NCBI GenBank assembly: GCA_022448245.1
Contig: JAKVCO010000022.1
Span: 1-63,462 of the forward strand
Direction of reading: 5' to 3'
DNA: 63,462 nt
Origin: Paracoccaceae bacterium
GTDB taxonomy: Bacteria; Pseudomonadota; Alphaproteobacteria; Rhodobacterales; Rhodobacteraceae
In this document: positions 36,132 to 44,167 of the stretch, piece by piece
Layout: every line of letters begins with the position of its first letter
Numbering within the stretch: position 1 is the first letter of the stretch
Translations under genes and position numbers: made by a program
The notes under the pieces: model-generated
Databases searched by the model: none
The model's input: only the letters and a program-made list of their open reading frames with translations
Told to the model about the DNA's origin: nothing

Positions 36132-37309
36132 TAGGCCATCTGCCAGCGGTGATCGAAGTCCTTGGGCAGCATCAGTACGTCGCGTCCCAGATCGTTTACG
36201 TCCCGCTTGCCGCAGAGCGCCATGGTCGTGTCGAGCTCTTTGTGGATGACGTTGAGCGCGTCGGTCACGCCCGCCTCGCCCCGGGCTCCGAGCCCGTAGA
36301 CAAAGGCGCGTCCGATCATGGTGCCTTTCGCGCCGAGCGCCAGCGCCTTCAGTACGTCCTGACCCGACCGGATGCCGCTATCGAGATGCACTTCGATCTT
36401 GTCGCCCACCGCATCCATGATGCGTGGCAGCATCCGGATGGAGCTTAGCGCGCCATCAAGCTGCCGCCCGCCGTGGTTGGAGACGACGATCGCGTCTGCA
36501 CCCACATTGGCCGCCATGCGGGCGTCGTCCTCATCGAGGATGCCCTTCAGGATAACCGGGCCGTCCCACCAGCTGCGAAGCTCCTTGATGCGTTCCCAAT
36601 CGAGCGAATGGTCAAAGGCCTCCGCCGTCCAGGAGCTGAGCGAAGAGGGGTCCGTCACCCCTTTGGCGTGGCCCACGATGTTGCCGAAGAAGCGGCGTTT
36701 GGTCTGCAGCATCTCCATGCCCCAGCCTACCTTCGTGGCCATGTTGGCGATGCTCTTTGGCGTCAGCTTTGGCGGGGCGGAGAGGCCATTTTTGATGTCC
36801 TTATGACGCTGACCCATGATCTGGAGGTCCACTGTGATCACGAGGGCAGAGCACTTCGCGTCCTGGGCCCGCGCAAAGAGGCGCTTCATGAAGTCATCGT
36901 CTTTGAGCGTGTAGACCTGAAACCAGAAGGGCTTCTCAGTATTCTCGGCCACGTCCTCGATCGAACAGATGGACATCGTCGACAGTGTGAAGGGCACGCC
37001 GAACTTGCCCGCCGCCCGAGCGGCGAGGATTTCGCCATCCGCGTGTTGCATGCCGGTAAGGCCCACTGGTGCCAACGCCACGGGCATGGCCACGTCCTGG
37101 CCCACCATCTGCGTCGCGGTCGTGCGGCCCGTCATGTCCACCGCAATCCGCTGGCGTAGCTTGATCTCGTCAAAGTCACTGACGTTCTCGCGGAAGGTCT
37201 GCTCGGTCCATGATCCGCTCTCGCAATAGTCGTAGAACATCTTCGGCACGCGCCGCGCGTAGATCTTCTTGAGATCATAAATATTCGTGATGGGCGCCTT
37301 GGGCAGCAT
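36131..37309 (-). CDS. lldD: FMN-dependent L-lactate dehydrogenase
   Basis: LldD oxidises L-lactate to pyruvate, passing electrons to the membrane quinone pool. The 392-residue TIM barrel has the active-site VSNHGGRQLDG with the catalytic His, the flavin-binding DSGIRSGQDVLKALALGA, and an N-terminal YDLKKIYARRVPKMFYDYCESG. ATG 37309 begins with MLPKAPITNIYDL. Other 2-hydroxyacid oxidases of the family (glycolate, mandelate) are possible. It is divergent from a nitroreductase across operator-like palindromes. Confidence 0.9.
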   Translation of the reverse strand: MLPKAPITNIYDLKKIYARRVPKMFYDYCESGSWTEQTFRENVSDFDEIKLRQRIAVDMTGRTTATQMVGQDVAMPVALAPVGLTGMQHADGEILAARAAGKFGVPFTLSTMSICSIEDVAENTEKPFWFQVYTLKDDDFMKRLFARAQDAKCSALVITVDLQIMGQRHKDIKNGLSAPPKLTPKSIANMATKVGWGMEMLQTKRRFFGNIVGHAKGVTDPSSLSSWTAEAFDHSLDWERIKELRSWWDGPVILKGILDEDDARMAANVGADAIVVSNHGGRQLDGALSSIRMLPRIMDAVGDKIEVHLDSGIRSGQDVLKALALGAKGTMIGRAFVYGLGARGEAGVTDALNVIHKELDTTMALCGKRDVNDLGRDVLMLPKDFDHRWQMA

Positions 37310-37379
37310 GGGTGTCCTCTCGTTTGACAGATTGAGTAACGGCCCGGCGCGCGTCGTGCAACGGGACGTGTTGAAATAT

Positions 37380-37393
37380 GTTCGATGTCGAAC
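37380..37393. promoter_or_regulatory. Operator-like palindrome 1
   Basis: GTTCGATGTCGAAC is a perfect 14-bp palindrome with its centre 43 bases before the nitroreductase start, in the divide between lldD and that gene. A near copy begins exactly 20 bases further on. Confidence 0.6.
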
Positions 37394-37399
37394 GAAGTA

Positions 37400-37413
37400 G
37401 TTCGAGATCAAAC
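37400..37413. promoter_or_regulatory. Operator-like palindrome 2
   Basis: GTTCGAGATCAAAC matches GTTCGA-TG-TCGAAC of the first site except for three bases, and its start is 20 bases (two helical turns) after the first one. Candidate binding site for the MarR regulator at 38564. Confidence 0.6.
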
Positions 37414-37428
37414 ATTATGGAGGCGGAT

Positions 37429-38571
37429 ATGGCCCTTTCACGACGTAAGACTTTGGCCCTTTTGGGCGGCGGTTTCATCGTCGCGGCAGGAACGGGCGCG
37501 GCCCTCGAAATCACGCGCACCCCGCGCACCGCAGCTGCGCCATGGGGGAAGGCCGGCGGCTACTCTGATCCGCGCATGCAGGCGCTCAGCTACGCGATCC
37601 TCGCGCCGAACCCGCACAACCAGCAGCCCTGGCTCGTGGACCTCAGCACGCCCGGTGAGATCACGCTTCTCGTCAATCAAGACAAGCTGCTGCCGCACAC
37701 CGATCCGTTCTCGCGCCAGATCACCATCGGGCTTGGCTGCTTCCTCGAAGTGTTGCGTATGGCCGCGCTCGAGGAAGGCTACGAGGCGCAGATGGATATC
37801 TTCCCTGAGGGCTCTGATGCCGCCGCGCTCGACAACCGTCCGGTGGCGCGGATCCGGCTGGAGCCGACCACGGCGGCGCCGGACCCTCTCTTTGCCCATG
37901 TGCTAGACCGCCGTTCGCTCAAAGAGCCGTTCGATACCACGCGCCCCGTTCCCGCAGCATCGCTCGCCGCGCTTAAGGCCGCAGTGCCCGGTGCACGCAT
38001 CGGCACCAGCGCCGATGCGGAGTTCATCGCGGAGTATCGGGAGCTGACGACCGACGCGTTGGAGATCGAGCTACTGACGCCGCACACCTTTAAGGAAAGC
38101 GTCGATGTCTTCCGTGTAGGCGCGCGCGCGACAGACGCCCAGCCCGATGGCATCGACCTTACGGGTCCAATGATCGAATTCGCGCGTCTCGGCGGGCAGA
38201 TGACCGAAGCGCGGCTGATGGACGCCTCGTCCATTTCCTTCCGCGAAGGGATGCGTGCGACCCTCGAAAACAGCATGACGGCCATGGGCTATGTCTGGCT
38301 GACGACGGCCACGAACACCCGCGCCGATCAGATCGCGACGGGCGCCCACTGGGTGCGCGTGAACCTCGCGGCCACGGCAGAGGGGCTCGGGTTCCAACCG
38401 CTCTCACAAGCGTTGCAGGAATACCCCGAGATGGCGGAACTCTTTGCGCGGGTGCACGCCGAGCTCGCCCCCGACGGAGGGACCGTGCAAATGCTGTGCC
38501 GCCTGGGCTATGGTCCGGACGTAGCAGCCAGCCCTCGCTGGCCCGTGGAAGCCAAAGTGGTAGATGCCTAA
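37429..38571 (+). CDS. Acg-type nitroreductase-family protein, Tat-exported
   Basis: A 380-residue FMN-binding nitroreductase-like protein of the Acg group. The N-terminus has a twin-arginine SRRKTLALLGGG signal, so it is probably exported folded. The nitroreductase signatures are APNPHNQQPWLV near 60, RQITIGLGCFLEVLRMA near 102 and a C-terminal GYGP. ATG 37429 is preceded by GGAGG. It is followed by a marR gene that overlaps its end by 8 bases. Substrate unknown; a role in electrophile stress is a guess. Confidence 0.82.
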   Translation: MALSRRKTLALLGGGFIVAAGTGAALEITRTPRTAAAPWGKAGGYSDPRMQALSYAILAPNPHNQQPWLVDLSTPGEITLLVNQDKLLPHTDPFSRQITIGLGCFLEVLRMAALEEGYEAQMDIFPEGSDAAALDNRPVARIRLEPTTAAPDPLFAHVLDRRSLKEPFDTTRPVPAASLAALKAAVPGARIGTSADAEFIAEYRELTTDALEIELLTPHTFKESVDVFRVGARATDAQPDGIDLTGPMIEFARLGGQMTEARLMDASSISFREGMRATLENSMTAMGYVWLTTATNTRADQIATGAHWVRVNLAATAEGLGFQPLSQALQEYPEMAELFARVHAELAPDGGTVQMLCRLGYGPDVAASPRWPVEAKVVDA

Positions 38572-39016
38572 GACCGAAAACGATCCGCTGCAGTTCTTCG
38601 CTCTCTTCAACGAGATCGGGATCATACAGCAACTGAGCCGCACCTTCTTTGAGGAGCGGCTCCCTAACGGGTTGGCGCTGCCGCACTTCAGCGTGCTCAA
38701 TCACTTGGCTCGACTGGGGGATAGCCGGACGCCGATGCAGATCGCCACGGCCTTTCAGGTGCCCAAGAACTCCATGACGAACACCCTGTCAGGCCTCGAG
38801 AAGCGGGGCCTGATCGAGGTTCTGCCCCATCCCACGGACAAACGCTCCAAGACGATCTGGCTCACCGATGAGGGCCGCCAGTTAAGGGCCGAAGCGATGG
38901 AGCGCGTGGCCCGTGATATGGGGCCGGTTTTGCCTCAGATGGACCCAGAGGAGGTGGCAAGCGCGCTCTCCTTCCTGACGCATCTGCGCGAAGTCCTCGA
39001 CAAAGCGCGCGATTGA
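38564..39016 (+). CDS. MarR-family transcriptional regulator
   Basis: A 150-residue winged-helix regulator: the recognition region reads TPMQIATAFQVPKNSMTNTLSGLEKRGLIEVLPHPTDKR in full family style (only the pattern matters here: helix, turn, then the DKR wing). It overlaps the nitroreductase gene and probably controls it by binding the 14-bp palindromes at 37380-37413, as MarR proteins usually act on their own operon and sense small phenolic or oxidising ligands. Confidence 0.88.
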   Translation: MPKTENDPLQFFALFNEIGIIQQLSRTFFEERLPNGLALPHFSVLNHLARLGDSRTPMQIATAFQVPKNSMTNTLSGLEKRGLIEVLPHPTDKRSKTIWLTDEGRQLRAEAMERVARDMGPVLPQMDPEEVASALSFLTHLREVLDKARD

Positions 39017-39092
39017 GCCGCGCCCCCCGCCTGATCTGTTGACCGATCCGGGCAAACGTGACCTACTTTCCGAATTGGTTAAGGGGGAAGAG

Positions 39093-39704
39093 ATGAAGCG
39101 AATTCTGGCACTCACGGCGGCAACATTTGTTTTTGCGAGCGCTGCGACGGCACAGCAGACATTTGAGCAGACGATCGCAGCAGCTCAGGCAGAGGTTGGC
39201 GATATTGCCCGCTACCAAGAGGCGCTTCAAAACCCCGACCCGCGTTTTCAGTACGCTTTGATCCAGCAGATGCTGAAGCTGCCAGACCCAGCTTTGCAGC
39301 GCATTGCAAAAGAGCACGCGCTCTTTTCGACGAACCCCGTTATGCGCGAGGCCGCGATCAAAGCGATTTTTGACGCCAAGACCACACTGCGCATGCAGTT
39401 TGCGGGCTCCGGCGAAACTTACGACTCCTTCACCCGTCTGGTGTCACAGGCAGGCGGGGTTTTCGTGGGCAAGACTGGCGAGCTTCTGACCCCCGTGCCG
39501 GAGGCAATCAACAACGAGTGTTGGGGGACGCGCGGAAGTTGCCGGTACCGTCAGGTCGGGAACTCTGTCCAGATCGTCTTCGACTTGGGCAACCGGATTA
39601 GCTTCAACGCGAATGTCACCCTCGGGAACGATGGTGTGCTCCGAGGAACAGCGCGTCACTACATCGGCGAGCTTGTTCAGATGCAGATCGATCTGAAGCA
39701 GTAG
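39093..39704 (+). CDS. Exported hypothetical protein, 203 aa
   Basis: I do not recognise this family. A signal peptide (residues 1-20, ending ATAQ) is followed by a helical region (residues 22-95) and a beta-rich C-terminal part with a cysteine pair in NECWGTRGSCRYR (about 145-157) that may form a disulfide. ATG 39093 follows AAGGGGGAAGAG. It ends next to the protease-homologue gene, which comes from the other strand and shares no bases with it. Confidence 0.7.
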   Translation: MKRILALTAATFVFASAATAQQTFEQTIAAAQAEVGDIARYQEALQNPDPRFQYALIQQMLKLPDPALQRIAKEHALFSTNPVMREAAIKAIFDAKTTLRMQFAGSGETYDSFTRLVSQAGGVFVGKTGELLTPVPEAINNECWGTRGSCRYRQVGNSVQIVFDLGNRISFNANVTLGNDGVLRGTARHYIGELVQMQIDLKQ

Positions 39705-40760
39705 CTATTCCACCCAGAGGGTATCCAGTCGGAGTGGCCGGTCTGGATGCCAAACATCCATGAGCGAAATGCGCACGCGCCGCGCGACGGTTCCCCCGGT
39801 CCGGAGGTCAAAGGCGCCCGTCGGTGACATGTCAGGTGCAGCGAGAGTGGTCCAATAGGGTGCTCCGGGCATCCCGCGGTCGAGTTCGATGACGATGCCG
39901 CGCGGTGGTGTTGTTTGCGCGTCAGGCTTTGTGACGAGCACCACGCGGTTGAGCGGCACAAGCGAGTTCGTCGAGAGCGTCACCTCGAAGGAAATTGGGC
40001 GACCCGGCCATTCAGCGATCCAGGGGGAGCTCAGCGACCCGGGTTCTAGCGCTGTTGCGCCAGACTGACCGCCCCCCTCGAACGCAGTCACGCGGAAGCC
40101 CGAACCGTTCTCGACAGGCGCAATGGCGCGGTTCGACGGGTGGTTGCCCTGCAGGTTTGCGCGGGCGAGGGCTGCGACTTTGTCCATGCGCAGGAACGTT
40201 GCCTCGAGCGTGTCCGGGTCGTTGTTGATCGCGATCCCGGCCAGCACGCCGCCCACGGTCACCAGTGATCCGGAAAAGCCCTGTTCAAGATCACCGTCGA
40301 CGGCGCGATCGTTCATCTTGGTACGGAAGCTATCCCCCCAGACCTCGATCAGATCGACGCCCATACGGTCGAAGAACTGACCGCCGAAATGCACCGCCTT
40401 CACACGTCCGGTCTCGTTCGTCTGGAGGATGGTGGAGATGTCAGACTGCATCGCGCGCAGTTCGATCTGGCAGCGATTGGCGAGATCGCCTTCGACATAG
40501 GCCAGCGCCAGATCAACCGAAGGGTCGCGCCAAAAGATCTCGGCGGCGCCCGATTGCGGCGGGTTCGGCACCGACAGCGCGATGCGGTCGCGCAGCGGCA
40601 CGACGTGGCTCGGCAAGGCCGCGTAGCAGAGCCCGTTATTGACGAAGAGCAGGGCCTGACCCAGCCCGTCGTCTACCAGAGCGACGTCGGATGCCTTGGC
40701 CGCAGGCGCTGCGACCCCAAGGGCTGCGCAAATTCCCAAAAACAGCTTCCGAATTCTCAT
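39705..40760 (-). CDS. Trypsin-like serine protease homologue, exported
   Basis: A 351-residue exported protein with a signal peptide (1-23). The catalytic triad of chymotrypsin-fold proteases can be placed: His52 in LPSHVVP, Asp83 in VDLALAYV and Ser163 in GFSGSLVT. From about residue 210 a separate beta-sandwich-like C-terminal domain follows. The fold is my inference from these three phrases. ATG 40760 fits the signal peptide; the longer open frame upstream is the shadow of the divergent gene at 40815. Divergent arrangement suggests shared control with that cluster. Confidence 0.7.
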   Translation of the reverse strand: MRIRKLFLGICAALGVAAPAAKASDVALVDDGLGQALLFVNNGLCYAALPSHVVPLRDRIALSVPNPPQSGAAEIFWRDPSVDLALAYVEGDLANRCQIELRAMQSDISTILQTNETGRVKAVHFGGQFFDRMGVDLIEVWGDSFRTKMNDRAVDGDLEQGFSGSLVTVGGVLAGIAINNDPDTLEATFLRMDKVAALARANLQGNHPSNRAIAPVENGSGFRVTAFEGGGQSGATALEPGSLSSPWIAEWPGRPISFEVTLSTNSLVPLNRVVLVTKPDAQTTPPRGIVIELDRGMPGAPYWTTLAAPDMSPTGAFDLRTGGTVARRVRISLMDVWHPDRPLRLDTLWVE

Positions 40761-40814
40761 TTCTTGGGCCTTAATGTTCGAATTAACCAATCCATATAGT
40801 GGGAATGTCTCCCG

Positions 40815-41582
40815 ATGCGCCTCTTGATTGCAACCTGTCTGTGCCTCCTGGCCGTTGCAGGCCATGCGCAGGAGTTGCTGAAGCTGGAAGGCGAGGTGGT
40901 GGCCGAGTCCGAGCAGGACCGCACGCTTATCTCCAAGGCAAGCTGGCTGCGCGGGTTGCACGTGTTGGGCACCGACCTCGATGAGGTGCCAGAGCCTCTC
41001 ATTCACGCCTTCATGCCCGAGGCGAGCCAAGGCGAAGTGATCTGCGCGCGCATCACCACACGCACAGGCGATTATTCGGCGATGGTTGAGTTCGATGTGC
41101 CCGCTGGCACCTCGCAGGGCACGCCGGCTTTGCTCGAGTATGAAGCGAGAAGTCCGCTGGCGATTGCACATACGCCCAAGACGGGCGGGATCGCGTTGGA
41201 GCTTGGCCCCTGCGAGGGCGATGCGCTGACCAATCTGGGTAAGGTCAGCCAGTTTTACGTGAACTTTTGGAACCAGTCGAGTGAGCCTGAGCTGGATGAA
41301 AACGGCAATGCGACGCTGGTGATGCATATCAATGTGTCGCGGGCGGATACGCTTCGGGCGACGGCCTCCTTGCCGGGCACGCAAGCCGTGAGCGTGCCGT
41401 GCGAGCCGCTCAATGATCCCGGCGCGCTTGCCTATAATTTCGAATGCCGTCTGCTGCTCGCCCCCGGCGTGCTGAAAGGGCGATACGGCGACTTCATCGA
41501 TTTCGCGTACCGCCGCGTTTACCGAGGGAACGAGTCCGGTTTGCGCCGTGCCCATCTCTACCTTGGAGGTGGCAATCCTTAA
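40815..41582 (+). CDS. Exported hypothetical protein, 255 aa
   Basis: I do not recognise this family. A clean signal peptide (MRLLIATCLCLLAVAGHAQ) leads into a beta-rich periplasmic protein with three mature cysteines (VICARI, GPCEGD, FECRLL region) and conserved-looking LYLGGGNP at the end. It is the first gene of a plus-strand run; the next begins inside its last 35 bases. It is divergent from the trypsin-like protein, with 54 bases between starts. Confidence 0.7.
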   Translation: MRLLIATCLCLLAVAGHAQELLKLEGEVVAESEQDRTLISKASWLRGLHVLGTDLDEVPEPLIHAFMPEASQGEVICARITTRTGDYSAMVEFDVPAGTSQGTPALLEYEARSPLAIAHTPKTGGIALELGPCEGDALTNLGKVSQFYVNFWNQSSEPELDENGNATLVMHINVSRADTLRATASLPGTQAVSVPCEPLNDPGALAYNFECRLLLAPGVLKGRYGDFIDFAYRRVYRGNESGLRRAHLYLGGGNP

Positions 41583-42798
41583 TCGGGAGCGCAAAGACAC
41601 GTGGGCCGGAACACGTTTGCTGCGGATGGTCATCCCATGGCCGCTTGCTGGCGGTGCTGCGCGCTATCTGACCTTGGCCATTTTGGTCGTGATCCTCGCC
41701 TACTATCTTCCCAAGCGTGAGCAATCGATCTCGGTTTCAGCCGTCACCGAGGAGCTTGTGGTCGAGGTGACGCCCAACAACCTGGTCTGGGACCTGACCG
41801 AGATCGGCATGTGCTACAGCGATCCGCCTGAGGTGATGACGGGGTCTGGGCTATTGGGCGGGCAGGCCGCCTCTGCCGCAGGCACCACGCCGTCCAGCAG
41901 CGATGCTTCCACCACCACCGGCTTCGCGCCCGATCCTTCGATCCCGGCATGCGGGGCCGCTGACGTGAAAGCCTCCGGTCTCGACTTTCCCGTGATTCGT
42001 TGGCCCGAACGCTATCAGCTGACTTTCCGCGCCTTCCGCGATGATCATGTAGAGGTCGATGTCAGCTTTCCCGATGATGCCGCTCCCGTCACGATCGAGC
42101 ATGAAGATGCGGAGGGCGAGATCCGCAACTCTCTCGTGACGCCGGGCACCACGCTGCGCATTCCGTATATGGCGAAGGGGGAGAGGACGATCCTGCCCCT
42201 CCGTGGGTATGTGACGGTAGGCAGCCGCCCCAGCACGGCGAGCAGTCACATCTTGCAGTCAGGGCGCTACGAAGGCCGCCAGATCCTGCGCCGAAAACAT
42301 GCGCCCATCGTTTCGGCCAATGAGCTGTTTCCCGGTGACCGCGTGAGTTTTGAGCGACGTCCAGCGCCGTTGTGGGCGCGTATCGTGGGGCTGCCGTCGG
42401 CTCAGGCAGAAAGCGCGGCGCCCGAGGCGCGCGCTTTCATCACGGACCTCAATCCCCGCACGCGCGCCTTCGATGTCGTCGTCACGACCGAGCGCTTCTT
42501 TGGCACCCTGCTTTTTACGCGGGTGGGTGGGCTGCCGACGGACGTCACGCCCTCCTGGACGGCACGGTTGGGCGCAGATGCACTGCCTGTTGCAATCGCC
42601 ACGATCCTGGGCCTCGTCGCCACCGTTCTGGCGCTTCTCAAAAGCTACATGCCCCCGGGTCCGAGCCTCACAGTTGCGGTCGAAAATAGCCCGTCTGCGG
42701 ACTCACAAATCGAGGGCACATCGCCTGCTGAGCCGCCCGAGCCAGAGGCAGATACCCCCGAGAATCATGGACCCGAAGACCCCGTGCGTGTAACCTAG
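41548..42798 (+). CDS. Membrane-anchored hypothetical protein, 416 aa
   Basis: No recognised family. Topology: a basic N-terminus, one membrane helix (about residues 39-54, LTLAILVVILAYYLP), a periplasmic region of about 280 residues with two beta-rich stretches and a Ser/Thr-rich low-complexity segment (110-130), a second helix near 352-368 (VAIATILGLVATVLALL), and an acidic Pro/Glu C-terminal tail. The start GTG 41548 lies inside the previous gene; GTG 41569 and ATG 41626 are alternatives. Probably co-transcribed with its neighbours. Confidence 0.68.
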   Translation: MPISTLEVAILNRERKDTWAGTRLLRMVIPWPLAGGAARYLTLAILVVILAYYLPKREQSISVSAVTEELVVEVTPNNLVWDLTEIGMCYSDPPEVMTGSGLLGGQAASAAGTTPSSSDASTTTGFAPDPSIPACGAADVKASGLDFPVIRWPERYQLTFRAFRDDHVEVDVSFPDDAAPVTIEHEDAEGEIRNSLVTPGTTLRIPYMAKGERTILPLRGYVTVGSRPSTASSHILQSGRYEGRQILRRKHAPIVSANELFPGDRVSFERRPAPLWARIVGLPSAQAESAAPEARAFITDLNPRTRAFDVVVTTERFFGTLLFTRVGGLPTDVTPSWTARLGADALPVAIATILGLVATVLALLKSYMPPGPSLTVAVENSPSADSQIEGTSPAEPPEPEADTPENHGPEDPVRVT

Positions 42799-42828
42799 CG
42801 TTAATTATTTTTGACCCGGGAGTTTTCG

Positions 42829-44085
42829 ATGAAGACTTATCTATCGGCGGCAGCCATTGCCGCCATGCTTTCCACCAATGTTGCGGCCCCGGCGTATGCC
42901 GACGGAAAAGACGTCCTCTTCGGCGCCATCGTGGGCGCGATTGTGAATGAGGCGGCCCGCAATAAAAATCAGCGTCGGTCCACCTCGACGCGTGCGCCGA
43001 GCCTCAACAGTCAGTTTTCGCGCGCCGAGCGCATCGAGATCCAGAGCTCGCTGCAGCGACTGGGCTACAACATCGGCGCCATCGACGGGGCGCTTGGCCC
43101 GACCAGCCGCCGTGTGATTGGCCAGTGGCAAGCGAGCCGCGGCGAAGCGCAGACCGGCCAACTGACGCGCGCGCAATTCGTGGCGCTGGTGAGCGGCACG
43201 CCCGGCTCGACCATGGCCTTCGCATCGCGCCCGCTGGACCGTTCCGAGATCGTGATGCTGCAGGAAAGCCTTCAGCGTCTGGGCTACTACCGTGGCGGCA
43301 TTGATGGCCAAAGCGGCCCCGGAACGCGCGGCGGAACGAACGCTTTCGTCACGGCGCAAGGTTATGTCGTAGGTCAGCTGACGCCTGTTCAGGTGCTCGT
43401 GCTTGCCCGCCAATCCTCGGGCCTCGTGACACCGCCTTACCTCATGACAGAGGCGTCTTCGCAGCTTGCCGCGCAGCAGCAGCAGAATGGCTTTGGCGCG
43501 CCTCAACAACAGCAAGGCGGCTTTGGCACGCAGCAAGCAACCTTTGGCCAGCAGCAGGGTCAGCAGGGCTTCGGCGTTCAGCAGGGCCAGCAGCAGGGTT
43601 TCGGTACCCAGCAGGCCACGTTCGGCGCCGCACCTCAGCAAGGCCAAGCGCTCTTTGGCGCTGCGCCGCAACAGGGTCAGCAGGGCACCTTCGGGACCGG
43701 TCAGGTGCAACCACAGGCGAATGGAACATTCGCTGTACCGCAGGGTCAGCTTGCCTCGCAGCCCGGTGGGGCAGGTGTGGCACCTCAATCGCTCTTCGCG
43801 CCCGTGCCTCAGCAGGGCCAACAGCAGCTCTTTGCGCCTCAGCAGGGTGGTGTGATCCAGCAACAGCAGGGCACGACAGGTCAGCTTCTTGCGCCGCAAG
43901 GCCAGCAGCAGGCACCGGCCTCGACGCTCGATATCTTCAGCGGCGGCACAACGCAGCAGCAGGTTGCGCCGACGGCGCCGCTCGCGCCCGCAGGGTCCGC
44001 ACCGCAGATACTCGTTGGGGGTGAGGGTGGCACGACGGCGACGCAACCGTCTGGGCAGCTGCTCTTCGCACCAGCGTCCAACTAA
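42829..44085 (+). CDS. Peptidoglycan-binding protein with Gln/Phe-Gly-rich tail
   Basis: A 418-residue exported protein. Signal peptide 1-24; two peptidoglycan-binding-1 modules at about 66-120 and 137-195 (SLQRLGYNIGAIDGALGPTS and SLQRLGYYRGGIDGQSGPGT); then from about 210 a 200-residue low-complexity tail of Gln, Gly, Ala and Phe. Between 220 and 300 it holds eight FG dipeptides separated by Gln-rich spacers, and later LFAP repeats. Such a tail should be disordered and self-associating. ATG 42829 follows CCCGGGAG. A bidirectional terminator closes the cluster. Confidence 0.85.
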   Translation: MKTYLSAAAIAAMLSTNVAAPAYADGKDVLFGAIVGAIVNEAARNKNQRRSTSTRAPSLNSQFSRAERIEIQSSLQRLGYNIGAIDGALGPTSRRVIGQWQASRGEAQTGQLTRAQFVALVSGTPGSTMAFASRPLDRSEIVMLQESLQRLGYYRGGIDGQSGPGTRGGTNAFVTAQGYVVGQLTPVQVLVLARQSSGLVTPPYLMTEASSQLAAQQQQNGFGAPQQQQGGFGTQQATFGQQQGQQGFGVQQGQQQGFGTQQATFGAAPQQGQALFGAAPQQGQQGTFGTGQVQPQANGTFAVPQGQLASQPGGAGVAPQSLFAPVPQQGQQQLFAPQQGGVIQQQQGTTGQLLAPQGQQQAPASTLDIFSGGTTQQQVAPTAPLAPAGSAPQILVGGEGGTTATQPSGQLLFAPASN

Positions 44086-44102
44086 GCAGGGCACCCCTAA
44101 CA

Positions 44103-44141
44103 ACAAAGAAGGCCCGCACATTCGTGCGGGCCTTCTTTGTT
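44103..44141. terminator. Bidirectional terminator
   Basis: ACAAAGAAGGCCCGCAC (44103-44119) is inverted exactly by GTGCGGGCCTTCTTTGT (44124-44140) across a four-base loop. It serves the convergent genes at 42829 and 44168. Confidence 0.92.
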
Positions 44142-44167
44142 GTTGTGGAGGCTGTCACCCCGATGGA

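Noticed and set aside
43480..43900. Repetitive CAG/GGC-rich DNA that looks like a repeat array
   Set aside because: The period is irregular and in frame with a Gln/Gly-rich protein; not a CRISPR or satellite.
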